Below the pieces are notes generated by a model, which was given only the letters and a program-made list of their open reading frames with translations, was not told the origin of the DNA and did not search any database. This document shows, in pieces, positions 1 to 13,159 of a stretch of 64,000 nucleotides of DNA. The first letter of the stretch is position 1. The number at the start of each line of letters is the position of its first letter. A program made the position numbers and the translations under genes. This DNA is from Gavia stellata (Eukaryota; Chordata; Aves; Gaviiformes; Gaviidae), in assembly GCF_030936135.1 (NCBI RefSeq), contig NC_082594.1, positions 17,757,553-17,821,552 on the forward strand, read 5' to 3'.

Positions 1-3000
1 TTATACAGGACCTCTCCCAATACCTTGGTAACACACAGGTTAAAAATGAGCTCGGGGAGTACAAAGATAATAAAGAACTTGAACAATTTTTGTTTTCTTT
101 CTTTTGGCTATTCAGCTGGCGTGAAACCAGCACACCTCAACACTGAAAGAACAGAACATGCAGACCACAAACAGACCAAGAACTCTTCTATATTATCCAA
201 GTCTATAACACTAAAAAGAAAAAAAAAAAGAAAAAAAAAGGTGGCTGGGAAAACTTACCCTAGGAGGAGCTAACAGTCTGGGCCCAGTGATCAAGCTTAC
301 TGACTGCCTCTCTTTTAGTTGAAACCATTAAAATGCCCACAAACTACTAAAGAATGAGTGCAGATCAGCCCCATCTCTGTTATAGAACAGTATCAAGAAA
401 TGTCTTCAGCTGTGACCTAAAAAAGCGAACAGGGTCCTAAACCACTAAGAGAAGTGGGGTGAAATTACACAAGAGGACACTGTAGCTTGACTGTCAGGGG
501 AAATCTTTCTGCCTGGCAAATCCCTTTTACATGGTGGGAGGCCCAACAATTAAAGGGAGCATTTAAAACTCGACATGAAGAACACTAGAAAATGCACAAC
601 TGGAAACAATATACACCTGGGAAAGAGATCATCAGCATAATTATTGTTTCTGTTCTCATGGGTTTTGCACTCACCAACGTGCTTTGGGAAGACAAATGAG
701 TAAGGTCTCTCCCACCTGTAACTTATGCAATTCTATAAGTTTTCATTAGAGGTTTATAAAACTGAACTTGCAGGGAAATGGGATTCCAGAAAATGTCTGA
801 ATGCTGCAAGGCAATTCTGCAATGTGGGATTTAAACTTGTTTTGCCCCACATGTGAAATGACTGGGTGACAACTGTGGCATTCTTTTTGTCAGCATAAAA
901 AAGGATTTGACTATTCAACACATATTTTCGGGTCTGTGAAAGCCTTTGGGATTATGCTGGAGGAAAGATTTAGTTATGTTTCTATGGAAACCATAACACT
1001 TATATAAAAGCCTGTTTAACAAGCAAGAGTGTGACACTGTATCTCATTCAAGGTGAGCCACCTCTGAGATAACTCATTGATAATCTTCCAGCTGGGTTTT
1101 AAAGCCTGGGAGGACACCAGTGGATTTCTTACACCTCTAATAGGAGTGAGACTCAGCAGGTACTGCTGGATAACTACTTAGCACCACAGCATAGGTGTTT
1201 TAATCTCACAGGGAAAGCTGCAGTCATTTGGCTAAACATGAAAGAAAATTTTTCGTCAGGTAGATCATACAGTAATGATTTCCTAAGTTTATGTCTTTCT
1301 CACTTATCCCCTATTTTATACATGTGTAACTTCACTGACTTCATTGTGACCCAGAGGAGAAACACAGTTATGTTTTTTCATAAAACGCTGAAGTGTTCCC
1401 AGCTGTTTGTTTGCAAACACCTAGAAATAGAAGTGGTATTTTCTTCACTTAGTTACTACTTTTCCTGAGATGAAAGTCTCCTTTGAAATTAAGAAGAGCT
1501 TTGTCCCCTTGACACTGCTCTTCCCATTAAGCACACAGAAGTTGCTGTTGCAGTGAAGCACAAACACCATAGCTGGCAGGAGTCAGATTTTATTTTTGTC
1601 CTCGGAAAAGATGTTCAAATCAACTTTTAGAATATATTTCATGTTTTCCCACTGACAGCATTCCCAGCAATGTTGTGGACACTATAGCAATAAACTAGAA
1701 ATAATAGAGCTGGTCTTATTTGATAATCACAATATTGACAAAAGCTGAGAAGGAAAGTTGCTTTCTAAATTACTTCTGGTTATCTCAACTTAAAAAGTTC
1801 ACTGACATGAAAAAAATTGCTGGAGCAAGGATTGAAAGGCATTCTAGACACAACACCAGATTGGGGGATTAATTTTTTAATCTGCTCCTACTACTTGAAA
1901 AAGTGTAATGGGTTACAATATTTTTTGATAGCATGGAGAGACATTGTCCTTTAGGGTATGTGTGGCCCTTTCTGGATTTTTAACAAAGCCAGTCATGTAC
2001 ATTTTTGTCAATGCACTTCCAAGTCATTCACAAAACAGCTGCAGAATGCTCCCCCTGAGAAAGAGATCAGCAGAAACACAAAGGGGATATCTCAGGCCTG
2101 TTCAGGCCCTGATCCTGAAAAGACTCATGCAGTAACCTAACTTCTCATACTGTCGTGTTCCCTCTGGAAACGTTCTTTTCCACAGACTGAGTTAATAAGC
2201 TCATGCAAGCGTTCTTGCAGCACCTTCACTTTTCTCTGCTACACAGCTACTAAAGAGGCCATTGATGTCCATTGTGATGGTTTATGTTCATTAAGAAATG
2301 CACCGAACTACCACTACTCCATCGCTGCCGTTGAACTGGGTTTGAGTGATCAAAAAGAAATAGATGTTACTCTTTGCTGGAGAGTCCCAGTTGTTAGTGC
2401 AGCCAAATGTCATCCAACTAGCTAAACTGTGGCAAAAGCCATCAAACCTTAGCAAGCTATACAGAGTCAGTCTGTGTTGTAAGGTGCTATGAGGTGATTG
2501 AGGTCTACCAAGTTTTGCCCTGGTAGGATATGGAAAGCGCAGGAAATATGCACCAAACAAGAAAGTCTCTAAGAAAAGTTCCACATTATCTGCTCGAGAG
2601 AAATATGGTTTCTATACATCTGGTGTTGCCACCTGGCTGTTAATTGTGTTTCTGAACTGCCAGACAGCTCATTCATTCTCCCCAGCTTTCGCTAAGCCAG
2701 GGAGGTTCCTTCTATCCCCTCTTCCTGCCAGGGCAACAGTTTCTAACATCACTTGCTAGAGCCTGGACTGCCTTGGGTAGGCTCCATTTCTGCAGAGATG
2801 GAGACAAAGCAGGCGAGTACAAACCATGCAACTTCTCAGACAAAAAGTTAGGATTCGAGCACAATGCCACAGATATGCAGTCCTGTGGGACAAGGGTACA
2901 CCCACAGGCTCAGTGTTGCAGGGGACGATGGAAGCCAGAATCCAATCCTTCATGAATCACCTCTCCAAAGCCCTGCTGTTTTTCCTTTTACAACCCATAG

Positions 3001-6000
3001 GTTAATATTCACTGCTGCTCACATTCTGTAGCAACATTTCCAAATAATTATACTCAGAAAATTCTAAAACAGATGTTTTCAGTTGTTTCCTCACTGGCAA
3101 TCATGCTAGTTAATTAGGGTAGGCTGTAAGGGCTAGCAAAGGTAACTATGACAGATTGAGTGTGAGCTGCATGGTGCACATCTCCATCGCCTATAGCATT
3201 AACAATCATATGTAGCTAAAGCATCTTTAGATGTTTTCTCTGCATCTTACAAAAACTAATAAGCTTCAGAACACCTGTGATGGATGGAATATTTATTTTC
3301 CTCATGCAGCAGGAACAATGCAGCCATAAAAGCCAAGATTTCTAAGGTCAACTTTCTAGAAGCAGTCTCAAAGCTTGGTTCACTGGAGCACCACTAACAG
3401 CAGGTTTGTTCTGGATCTGATTCAGTCTTATTCAATAGAATTGGCCTTTAAAAATCACTTCTGGAAAGCTCCAGACCTGCTGCTTCTGCTGGCCTCCCTG
3501 GGAGCTGTGCCACATGTGCGTGGATGGGTGGAAAACTCCTCTTTGCCTTTCCCAAGCCTACTCATATGCCAGCCCCAGAATTGCCACATTATCAGTAGAT
3601 GCAGGGATAATTCTTGCTTCGTCCTTGGTCTTGCCACTAGTCCCGTTATCAGCCCACAGGAACTGGCTGGCAGTTCTTTGGCAACATGTTCCTGACTCCT
3701 AGATGTGCCAGGGACATACAGTGACTTTTTGAAGTCATGCAGATGTAGTTACTCACAGTTTCCAGCTACACACAGTTTCAGCGACTTCAGTTCCAGCACA
3801 CTTTGCTAATGCTTTTACACCTTTGTTTCAGTCGAAAGAGTTTGATTCCTCCACCCTGAGTGCATTAAATGTCTGAGACCTGCTCAGCTCGAGCTTCTAA
3901 ACTGCAGTCCCGCCCCATCTTTTCTGTGTATGATCCATGTTTTGCAAGCAGACCATCGGAGGAGGCCCAGCTGGAAGTATTCCATCAGTATTCAGATGAC
4001 AAAAACATCCCCATTTGATTTTGAAGCTGCTGATAAACACATGAGAAACTATGTGAAGAGGAGGCACTATTCTGTTTTCCAAATATTTCTTGGAACAGCT
4101 CTCGTTTGGAGTGTCTATTCACACACCAATATGAAGCTATGTTACACCTGGCACAACAGGGAAACATAAAAGGTCAGTTTTGCTGATGATGTGAATAATT
4201 CTTCCCCCAGTGCAACCTCAAATATTAACTGAATCATTCACTTGCAGAGAAGAAGAACATGTTCAAAGTCTTCCAGCTTGGCTTACCCTCTGGAGAAGAA
4301 ATGTGAGATACGAAGTTCAAGGTTTTCAATTGCCTACATATACACATACATACACATAAGAAAATAGGCAGTGCTTCTTGAATAAATCACTCGAAAAGTA
4401 ATTCCTTCTTTTGGGCACTTCAGCTCAGCGATAATGGCCATTCCAATAATTAGCTCTCTTAGAAACCAGCTCTACCCAGAGAACAGAGAAACTACCAGAC
4501 CTCTTTCCCCACACATAATTGGCTGCACACACAACTTTAAGATTCATGCAGCATATCTTTCCAAGACGCACAACTTACAAGCTGAGAAAAAAAGCACTTG
4601 AAACGTCATGTTGTGCATTTTGCTGATGACACAGATCATACAATATTGTAATATAAAATACTTGACGATTTTTGCTTGTTGTACTTGCTCTGGTGGAAGG
4701 TGACCCGTAGTTGGCCACCTAAGACTTCTGTGAAGTGCATGGAGCCGCCTCTGCCTGAGCAAAAGGATTCCCCAGGCTTTGGAAGATGATGAGGCAATGT
4801 CACCAGGATTCCTGCTCATTTTCATTGAATGAAGCCTGTTTGGTTAGATCAGTGCAGCTATTTTTGGTTTTATGCCCTCAGATATCACTTCACTAATTAT
4901 ATTGGACGGTCAGTTTGCAAGTTAAAATGATCCCTATCTCATAAGAAAATGGAAGTCAAGCAATGGGATGGAAATTAAGACATGTCCATGTGTGGGGTTT
5001 GAAAACATAGGCATTTTGGAAGGTAAGTTTCTATGTGATTACTGTTAACCCTAGTTAACTGTGATAGCATCAGAATTTAGTTTTAATTTGGTTTCAGCTT
5101 GTTAGAAAAAGGTTGATACTTTAGGGGTTTCTTTTGCTACTAAGTACTAGAGCTGAGGAATTTGAATGTTTACAGAGAGCTGAATATATGACAAATAAGG
5201 ATTTTTTGAGAAACTCTCAAATGGAGATGGAAGTTACAAAATGCTTCCTTAAAGCTGATAATCCCTTGTATTTCAAGTGCTGACTGGGCTGGTTTTGCAA
5301 AATTCAGCATTTCTTTAAAAAAACAATTGCCTACTTAAAATGTCTGCAGTCAAGAGGAAGAGAGAAAGCAGTTAAAGGAGCACTTAAAAACCACTCAGTT
5401 ATAAAAAAACAGCTTAAAATGTTAAGAAATAAATCAGATCCTGAGATTAAATAAATCAGAGCTATGCAAATTTGCAGCAGAAGGTCTGGCTGGAAAGTTT
5501 CATATTAAATTTTTTTAAATAAAATAATTCAAATCCAGGAATCTTTCTAAGATTTCTTCTTGCACCACTGAGGATTTGCTAAGTGCTTGACTTGAAGTAA
5601 CTTTGAATGATGTCGTTGGAGATGCATCAGTTTACCCCAGCTGAGCCTCAGGAAACAGAAGACGGGAAGCAATACCCTATACAGTACAAGCAGAGCCAAG
5701 AGAAATGTTTTATTCTCTACCTGGTTGCAGTAGATGCAATCAATCCTGAGTTCTGTATGGCTGGTTTCTCCACTCATCACCCACTACTTGGAAAATTCCT
5801 GTGTTGTCAAAAATGGGGACTGAGAGGCAAAACGGCACAAGCATCATGAGAAATTGCTGTGTGCTCCAAAGGCCAGCATTGGAGAACATTAGCAAACACC
5901 AAACATCCAATGATTGTTGTTGGCTTTGCCAGTAAAATTCTTACTCATCGCTTCCCTGACTCAGAAACTTTTTATTGCAGCAAGCATTAGATATTGAGCA

Positions 6001-7499
6001 CTGCCACCAGAGACAGTACACAGAATTAGACAGACCAGTGATCTACTCAAAAGCAAACCCCTGATTTTTTTATCAAAGCCCTTTTAACCAGAATACATAT
6101 CATGTTTATTTTGTTCTTTTGCCTGCTATATTTCATTTCTCTTAAAAGAAAATACAGTTATTATTCCAGTATTTTTTGAGGTAAGTGACAGGAAGAAAAT
6201 TTCACATGGATGAAGAGCCAGAGTGGTGATGGCTGCTGTGTATGTGCTAAGCAGAGGATGTGAACTGGCAGAAGGATCCTCCATCCATCATCTCTGTGCT
6301 GTTCCACGTGGCTGTGGTCCTGAACACGACACCCCCACAGCCCAACCAGTCACCTAGAGAATGACAACATCATGCCCCTACCTTGTTTCAAGTACTCAAA
6401 GATGAATAATGTATTGCTTTGAGGGAATAGGAACAGCTACACTTTCTAAAAGGTGCTCAGAGAGGCAAAGAGTCTTCTCGAACTCCTGCCAGAGAGGCCC
6501 AGTGACTCAGGCATTAGGACATAATAAACTCCAGGCATGATTTTTCCCCAAATCAAGAGTACATTCTTTACATCTAGCACATCAGTACAAGGTAATAACT
6601 TCAAGATTATGCAGCAGATTGGAACATAAAAACTGGATGAATGACATAGAGTTTATTTTTAGTTCGGATTCTCCCCATTCTATTTAAAGTATGAAGCCCA
6701 GAGGCAACAAATGAAAAAACAAGTCCCATGAAAATAAGTTTTGCATTAATAGCTAGGTGAGCCAGTGGAGCACGCTACAAAGCAGCAACAAGGGAGATTT
6801 GGGGAGCTACAGCCCACGCAGACAGTACCATAGACACACTTAGATGAATGTTCAGTGTAAGCACACTTTCTAACCATGTTTCCTAAGGCAGGAGCTCAGG
6901 TATGAGCTAACAGATTGCTTGTAAAAAACATGTACAAGTCTTGAGGCAATTAAAGTTGGGAGTGGGCAATGATACCAAACCTTTGATGCTTCTCATGAGC
7001 CCACCCAAATTTCTGTTTCACCTGATTTAGCTCTCATTGATAATTTTCTCTTTGGTCAGAAACCTCAAGTAGACTCAAACTAACAACCATTCTTCCCTGT
7101 CTGTCATGTCAACAGGACAATTATTATTTCAAACAAGGGGAAAATGAGCAGAGCAAACCTGAAAGAAACTCACCAGCCAGAGAAAAAAAAGTTGAGAAAA
7201 CTATTCTTCAGCTCTGAGCAATTGTCACAGATTGGGCATTTTCACAGTGATATACCAGCAGTTACATGATGTGATGATTCTTGCGAACATAATACACTTC
7301 GGTAACTGTGAGAAGATATGCTAACGTAGTGGTAGCTGTAAAAGACGTCATCACCTAAGGTATTGTCCGGTACAGCAAGATGCAAGCAGTCAAAATGTCA
7401 CAGGCATGTCCCAGTATAAAGCTAGAGCCAAGCTTTACCAATGTTTCATTTGCTGTGGGATATGGGATGTGTAGGCAGTGATGAAGATGGAGCAAGTGC
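1..7499. other. Intergenic, nothing recognised
   Basis: A/T-rich single-copy-looking DNA. The longest open frames are about 100 codons and show no domain, codon bias or splice context. There is an A-rich tract at 213-240. No repeats could be named with confidence. Confidence 0.6.
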
Positions 7500-9454
7500 T
7501 CATTTACAGCAGAAGAACCTCACATTGTTGAGCGCTGTATCATCCTGAAGCCCCTGTGGGGGCTCTACCTTGGTCTGGAGACCGCATATGTTGCAGCTTT
7601 TGCTCCATGGGCCAAATCTACCCCACGATAGCCCATCACCTACTAGCACAGTTGCATCTGAGCATCTGAACCGGACGTTGTTGGCTGCTGTGTCATCACC
7701 TCCTCCTTGGGACTTCTCTGTTCTCAGTGAAAAGGAGATCAAGTAGCCTCCAGGGCAAACTTGGAAGCTGGTCCAGGTACCCCACCTGACAAAAAGCAGA
7801 TGGAGGAATGTCTGAGCTCTGCAAACTGCTGGGAAGTGTGCCTTCTCCTCGTCACGCTGCCCTGAAGCTTAACACTTCCTTGCTCACAGCAGCGACCAAC
7901 ACAACATCCTGCTGCAGCCTGGGGCTGCTTACTTTCTCCTTTTTTTTCCTTCCCTTCCAAGGGTGTACTTTTCCCTTTATTGGTCTCTCATCAGAAAAAC
8001 ACCAAGAAGTCCAAGATTGGATAGCCATGGTTCTGGTGGAAACTCCAAGGACAGCCTGAGCACATGTTTTATGATGTATCCCTGACCTGCCTGACAAGTA
8101 CACACCAGGCAGCGGGGACACCAGACACTGTGCGTTCCAGAGGTGCAGTGCTGTTCACTGCAGCAGGGCCAGGGCTTCACCCAAACAGTTTTGAAATGTA
8201 TGGTTAAAAACTCCTTTTCTCACATTTGCCCCATGTGTTGCAGATTTCCAAAGAAGAACTCTATCCCTAGGGCTATACTTTGGATGTTCACAGTGCTCTG
8301 CAGAAATTTCAAGAGCAAACAGAAGGCCGTGATGGGAAGTAACCATGTTTAATTACCCTCAAAATGAATGAACAAAAACCCCAACCACTTGTTTTAATTT
8401 ACTTTATACTACAGCACCATGCAGACAAAGCAAGTCAGAGAAGAGACCCCTGCAAATGGTGACACCTATGGATATTTTGTGAGCTGGTGCACAACAAACA
8501 GGGGAGAAACTGCTGTGTTACTTACTCCCCCACCAAGGACTGGATGACTGAGTCATCTTGACAATGCAGGCGTATGCCGTTCAGAGCTGTGTCATCGCCT
8601 CCAAACTGGGAAGGCTCCACCTGCAGTAGAAGTCACACATGGACAGAGGTAAAGGCAAGGGGGAGAAGACCCAGGAAAAGTCCTTTAAGTGCCAGTCATA
8701 AACAGTCCCAACTCTCTTCTGTAATGATAAAGAGAAAATGTCTTGGGAAGCACATGGGAAAAGCTGTCTGCACTGGGAAACTGCAATGTACCTACATAAC
8801 CCTTGTAACATGTTCTTCTTTGTGTTTTCTAACTGTTTCTGACCCAACGTGTAAGGCAGAGACTCTGAGTCCCAGGAAAGACACCGGCGGAGGCTGCCTT
8901 TCTCCCTGACTCCAGCAGCAGATTTTGGCACTGATGTGGCTTCTCCCAGCAACATCAGCCACATGCAGACTGTGCATCTGCCAGCACACCTCTATGCAGA
9001 TTGAGAGCAAAACAATTCTGGAAGTAGCTCTGGGTTTGCTGTATGTAATGGGAGACCTCTTGTCCTAAAAGAAAAAAAATATCATATTTTTCTTTACTGG
9101 TGTGACTACAGTCGCAACATTTTCTAGGCTAAATTTTCCAGAAGACTCATAGTTTTATGTACAGAGCACCATACTCAGGAAGAGGAAAAACTCTGCAGAA
9201 AGTCCTTAGACTCTGGGGAAGAGCCTCCTGCGAGGTGGAGAGCTGTAGACCAGGGCACAGGGACAGGAGATGGTGGGAAATAGGGAGAATTTTACCTTCA
9301 GCGCAAATCCGTTGGCGTAGCCATAGCGGCAAAATTGCCGACTCCCCCACTTGCCCCAGTGGCCTCCATTGGGCACCGTGAGAGCAGAGGTGTATTCACG
9401 TGCCTCTGTGCCTGGGTTGCAGAGGGAGAGGAGCAGGATGAGGGCAGCTGGCAT
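7500..9454 (-). CDS. VMO1: Vitelline membrane outer layer protein 1 (copy A), 3 exons, intact
   Basis: Secreted structural protein of the avian egg's outer vitelline membrane; the family folds as a beta-prism of three Greek-key sheets. Exons on the minus strand are 9454-9296, 8620-8526 and 7785-7500, joining to 540 nt (179 aa plus TGA). Introns are GT-AG: donors gtaaaa and gtaagt, acceptors ctgcag and gtcag; phases 0 and 2. Residues 1-18 form a signal peptide ending at T-E-A; the mature protein of about 161 aa matches the roughly 163 aa of hen VMO-I. Three DDTA motifs (residues 62, 115 and 166) mark the pseudo-threefold repeat. All eight cysteines expected for four disulfides are present, including the terminal F-F-C-C-K. 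I chose ATG 9454 because the codon aligned with copy B's start (9466-9464) is GTG. No canonical poly(A) signal is visible within about 120 bp after the stop. Identity is very secure from its similarity to hen VMO-I. Confidence 0.95.
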
Positions 9455-9510
9455 GAGGAGCTTCACGTCTTGCACTCTGCATCTGCTGAAGGAGAGATGG
9501 TGTATGGACA

Positions 9511-9522
9511 GGGGAATTTATA
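9511..9522 (-). promoter_or_regulatory. TATA box of VMO1 copy A
   Basis: On the minus strand this reads TATAAATTCCCC. It lies 56 bp upstream of the GTG that aligns with copy B's start codon and 68 bp upstream of the ATG used here. The same 11-base core occurs at copy B and pseudogene D at nearly the same spacing, so it is very probably the core promoter. Transcription would start near 9490. Confidence 0.75.
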
Positions 9523-10760
9523 CCCTGCCAAGGCAGCTTGCCTTTCCCCATCAGTCCATTAACAAATACCTTAGGAACAATAGTTTCCACCCAGGCACTG
9601 ACGCAGCACTTGCTGACCCACTCACAGTGCCGATGAAGAGTTCCCCTGGGAGTTTGACAGCCAACATGCAGCAGATGCTGTGGCTGCAGGTGTATCCACC
9701 ATCACTGAAGGGCTATAGCAAGACCTATTTGTTCCTTGCTGTGCTCAGGGCAGAGGCTTAATATCGATTCCTGCTTCTGACTATGCAGATACTTGGCCAT
9801 GGGGGTGTTTGCCTTTTGAGAGAAACTGTCATAACCATTTTAGTTATTCCTGGATATCTGACAAGACAGGTCAAACTACATGAAGAAATTCAAGGGGCCT
9901 GGTCTGGAATGAGGTATAAGTAAACTCAAGCCTTGTGTCTCCCGACACACTCCGTTGAATAGGATTCCTGGTAAGCTTGACATATGTGTAGGTTATTTAT
10001 GGTTTCAATGTCTTGTTTTTTTCACTGTCATTTTTATCTCAGTAAAAAAAATTGTGCTCTGCTTTGTGACAAGCTCAACTGAAGTCAGATATGCCGGGAT
10101 GCCCAGAGTGATTCTCAGGGATCACTGAGATAAATGCCATTGGGAGGGAAGGTGGCAGGCAGGTTTTCCAGAAAGATGATACTTAACTTGAGTGCACAGT
10201 CTCTGAGGATGCCACAATGCAGGAAGAGGTGAATTTGAAACCCTGGACTTGAGACTCTCTTAACATAAATAACCAATGCTCCCTAGGGCCCTTAGTCAGG
10301 TTTGCAGGGTCTGGCAGAAGCTGTTTCTCTGTTCAAGAGGCAACGAGGAGAACACATTTTAGGAAAGTATCTTGAGCCTCAGGATTTTATAGCAAGATGG
10401 GGTGCCAAACCTTGAACTATCAGAAGACAAAGATTTTCTCTCTTCTAGGTTTCTCCTCCAATCTCTGCTCTGCTCCCTCTGGTCCTGTCCCATTAAGAGG
10501 CAATGTTGCCTTTCCCACCCTTGGCTATGTACTCCCCTTCCGCTTGCCAGTGCTCTGTGCCGGTGGCAATATCTGCAAATGGAGATGATGGGAAGCTGGA
10601 TGAGCCCTTTGTGGAAAGCACTAAAAGAGCACCATACAGGATGGAAGCACAGCCTGTTTTCTTTTTAAACCAGGACTTTCATCTTACTTCTCCAAGGGGG
10701 TGTCAAAGCCCAGAGGAAATGTGCTTTCCCCCACAAGGATCGTACAATCACAGCTGGCGA
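9523..10760. other. Upstream region of VMO1-A, no gene
   Basis: Holds the presumed regulatory region of VMO1-A. A TTTGTTAA motif at 9558-9565 (minus strand) is shared with VMO1-B's promoter. Otherwise no named element. Confidence 0.5.
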
Positions 10761-11030
10761 GCCAGGTGTGTTTGCTCAGGCAGGGTCACACAGTGGCAGC
10801 CAGGGACACCCAGACCTGCCCTTGGCTGCACACGAACAGAAAGGAGCAGAAGGAGTCAGAAAGAAATGGCTGGGACCTGGTGTTAACACCACAAAAGAAG
10901 GAGGAGGATCCCCACATTCATTTCTCCTTTGCTGGCCCGAAACCACCGCCCTTGGCTGCTTCACCTCTGGCAGCAGTGGTGCAGATCCACAGCCTGGCAG
11001 GACCCACGTCCCCTCAGATTCTGCTCCAAT
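10761..11030 (+). repeat. Inverted-repeat block, left copy
   Basis: The first 70 bp (10761-10829) are nearly identical to the reverse complement of 22404-22474: two substitutions and one single-base indel by eye. Weaker similarity continues to about 11030. The core carries AGGCAGGGTCACACAGTGGC. The block lies about 1.3 kb upstream of VMO1-A. No known family is recognised. Confidence 0.7.
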
Positions 11031-11345
11031 CAGGAGATTCGCATCTCTTCCCAACCCCAAAGGGAGGATCCCAGAGTATGGTGAGCCCACAGTGTGACAG
11101 GAGAGTGGGGTGAGGCAGGAGAGCGGTGAGGACACCTTGAGGGATTTGACCATGAGAAATGACTCCTACGCACACTTCAGAGACCCCTAAGAAAACTCAA
11201 GCCCAGGAGAAGCACTATCACTCTGGGGCTTGGGAATTATCATTTTCCCCATTCATAACCAAAGAAACTGCCTGGTAACCTGGAGTGCTAAATGTGAGAT
11301 GCCTGGGGCTTGATTTCAGAGCACATGGCTTAGATAGCACTTAAT

Positions 11346-11490
11346 ATCATAGAATCATAGAATGGTTTGGGTTGGAAGGGACCTTAAAGATCATCTAGTT
11401 CCAACCCCCCACCATGGGGAGGGACACCTTCCACTGGACCAGGTTGCCCAAAGCCTGGTCCAACCTGGCCTTGAACACTTCCAGGGCTAG
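11346..11490 (-). mobile_element. CR1 LINE 3'-end fragment
   Basis: It opens with the reverse-complemented CR1 tail (tcatagaatcatagaatgg) and continues with the typical CR1 3' sequence, including ggttggaagggacctt and the Cys-poor 3' UTR, for about 145 bp. The orientation is minus. It is a 5'-truncated non-LTR retrotransposon copy, as most bird CR1 insertions are. Confidence 0.92.
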
Positions 11491-13159
11491 AAGTGTACAA
11501 AGTGTACAATATGTACAAAGCAGAGCTGCCATTGATTTTTGCTACCATGTAATGGTGCTGATTTTGTTTGGATGCCTCAAAAAGTTTTCTAAGATCAGCT
11601 TGCCTAAAATATCAAAATAAAAAACTCAACAATGGTGAGATGCAGACCTCTTACTGACACATGTGCCCTACTTTCTCGACCCCTCTCCTGTATTTTTATA
11701 TCCTTGAAATAATGTCAGAATACAGTTTTAAAGAAAATTGGCAAACTGATGAATTTGATTAATAAAACATGACTACAGTAAAATGATGACGATACAGGGT
11801 ATTTCATCATTTCGTTATTCATCCAGCTGAATACAATTATTTTTGCAAGCAGAGGAGCATAAAAATTATGCCACTACTTTTCAGCTTTTATAAATACTTC
11901 TAAAATTTTAAAATAAAGAGATGAATATAATATTAAGTAGTATGTTAATTTTATAAAATTATTATTTTGATGCTATTACATATTTAAAATCTACATGGAA
12001 CATGGAAAATAAATTTATATCTATAACATATAAAAACATATACCATAGACAATTTGCTTTATTTTATGAAGTTATCGAAAAAATTATACATTAGCAGCTA
12101 TTGAAAATTAATTCATTTCTGACTTTTACTCTTGAAAATACCACACACTTAGGAATACAAACTTTATTTGGCACTGTTGTGTGTTGTCTTTCTCATGTTA
12201 TGTTTCTCATCTTCATGTATATCTTCTGCTGCCCAAAGGGCAATGATCATTTGAGAGGCCTCCCAGACTGCCCAGCCTCTTCCTACAGCTTTTTGAAAAG
12301 CACGGTAATAGACTGTAAAGTCATGCGAGACCACACCTCCTTCAATTTTCTCGCTCCTATTTCAGTCTCCAGTGGCTCTGCTCTCCATTCACAACCCACG
12401 TACCTCCTCCCTGCTCCTGATGGTCTGTCAGGAGCTCTGCAAGCCCGTGGAGATCCTGATGTATTTCAGCATGGTACTCTTTGTCTGTAATCTGAAGAAG
12501 GTCATGCACTAGGGTCATTTCTGGGTTTTAATTCTTTAAAATTGTAAGGATTGGGCATTTTTGAAACCTAATAATTAAAATTATTTCTGTGGCAGGCAGA
12601 GAAAATCAGTTCCTATCACCTCCTTTACTATGTGTTTTGTAGATTTCCCTGCAAAAGATTAAATACACTGATTTAGAAAAAGTTTGACGTTTCTTTTATC
12701 AACAAGACATTGAACTAGAAATGAGCATTGCATCGTAACTTTCATCTATTCATATTACACTCTGTCGTCTTGGACATCCTTGCTCCCTTCTTCTCAGGAT
12801 CTAGCTCACACCAGAAGTTTCCAGGAGCAGGGAGGGGTCTAGGATGATGGCTTGCCAAGGGATAGAAACAAAGGACAAGCATTGTACACTGATGTCCATA
12901 ACTCAGAAACACACTTGAATCAGCCGGTCAGATACAAGCAAGAACTTCTCCACTCCAGTCTGTGGATTTCAAAAAAGCTTTCCTCTAACATGAAAACTGC
13001 TTTGTGTGCTAAAAGGAGAGAATTTGCATCTTAGAGTGAGGTCCAGGGACTACATCCGTTCATAGATCATCCATTAAGCTGCCAGCAGGTCCTCTGGGCT
13101 GGGGATGTGAAAGCAACGTCTGGTGAATTAATTTTCTCTGCAAGTGAACAAAACCTGGA
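11491..13159. other. Intergenic, A/T-rich
   Basis: 11640-12120 is very A/T-rich (about 75-80% by eye). No gene or named repeat is visible before the CR1 at 13160. Confidence 0.6.

Noticed and set aside
10700..11113. Several overlapping 110-137-codon frames
   Set aside because: They overlap in all frames within the inverted-repeat block. The shared peptide with the 22.4-kb copy reflects DNA identity, not protein conservation.
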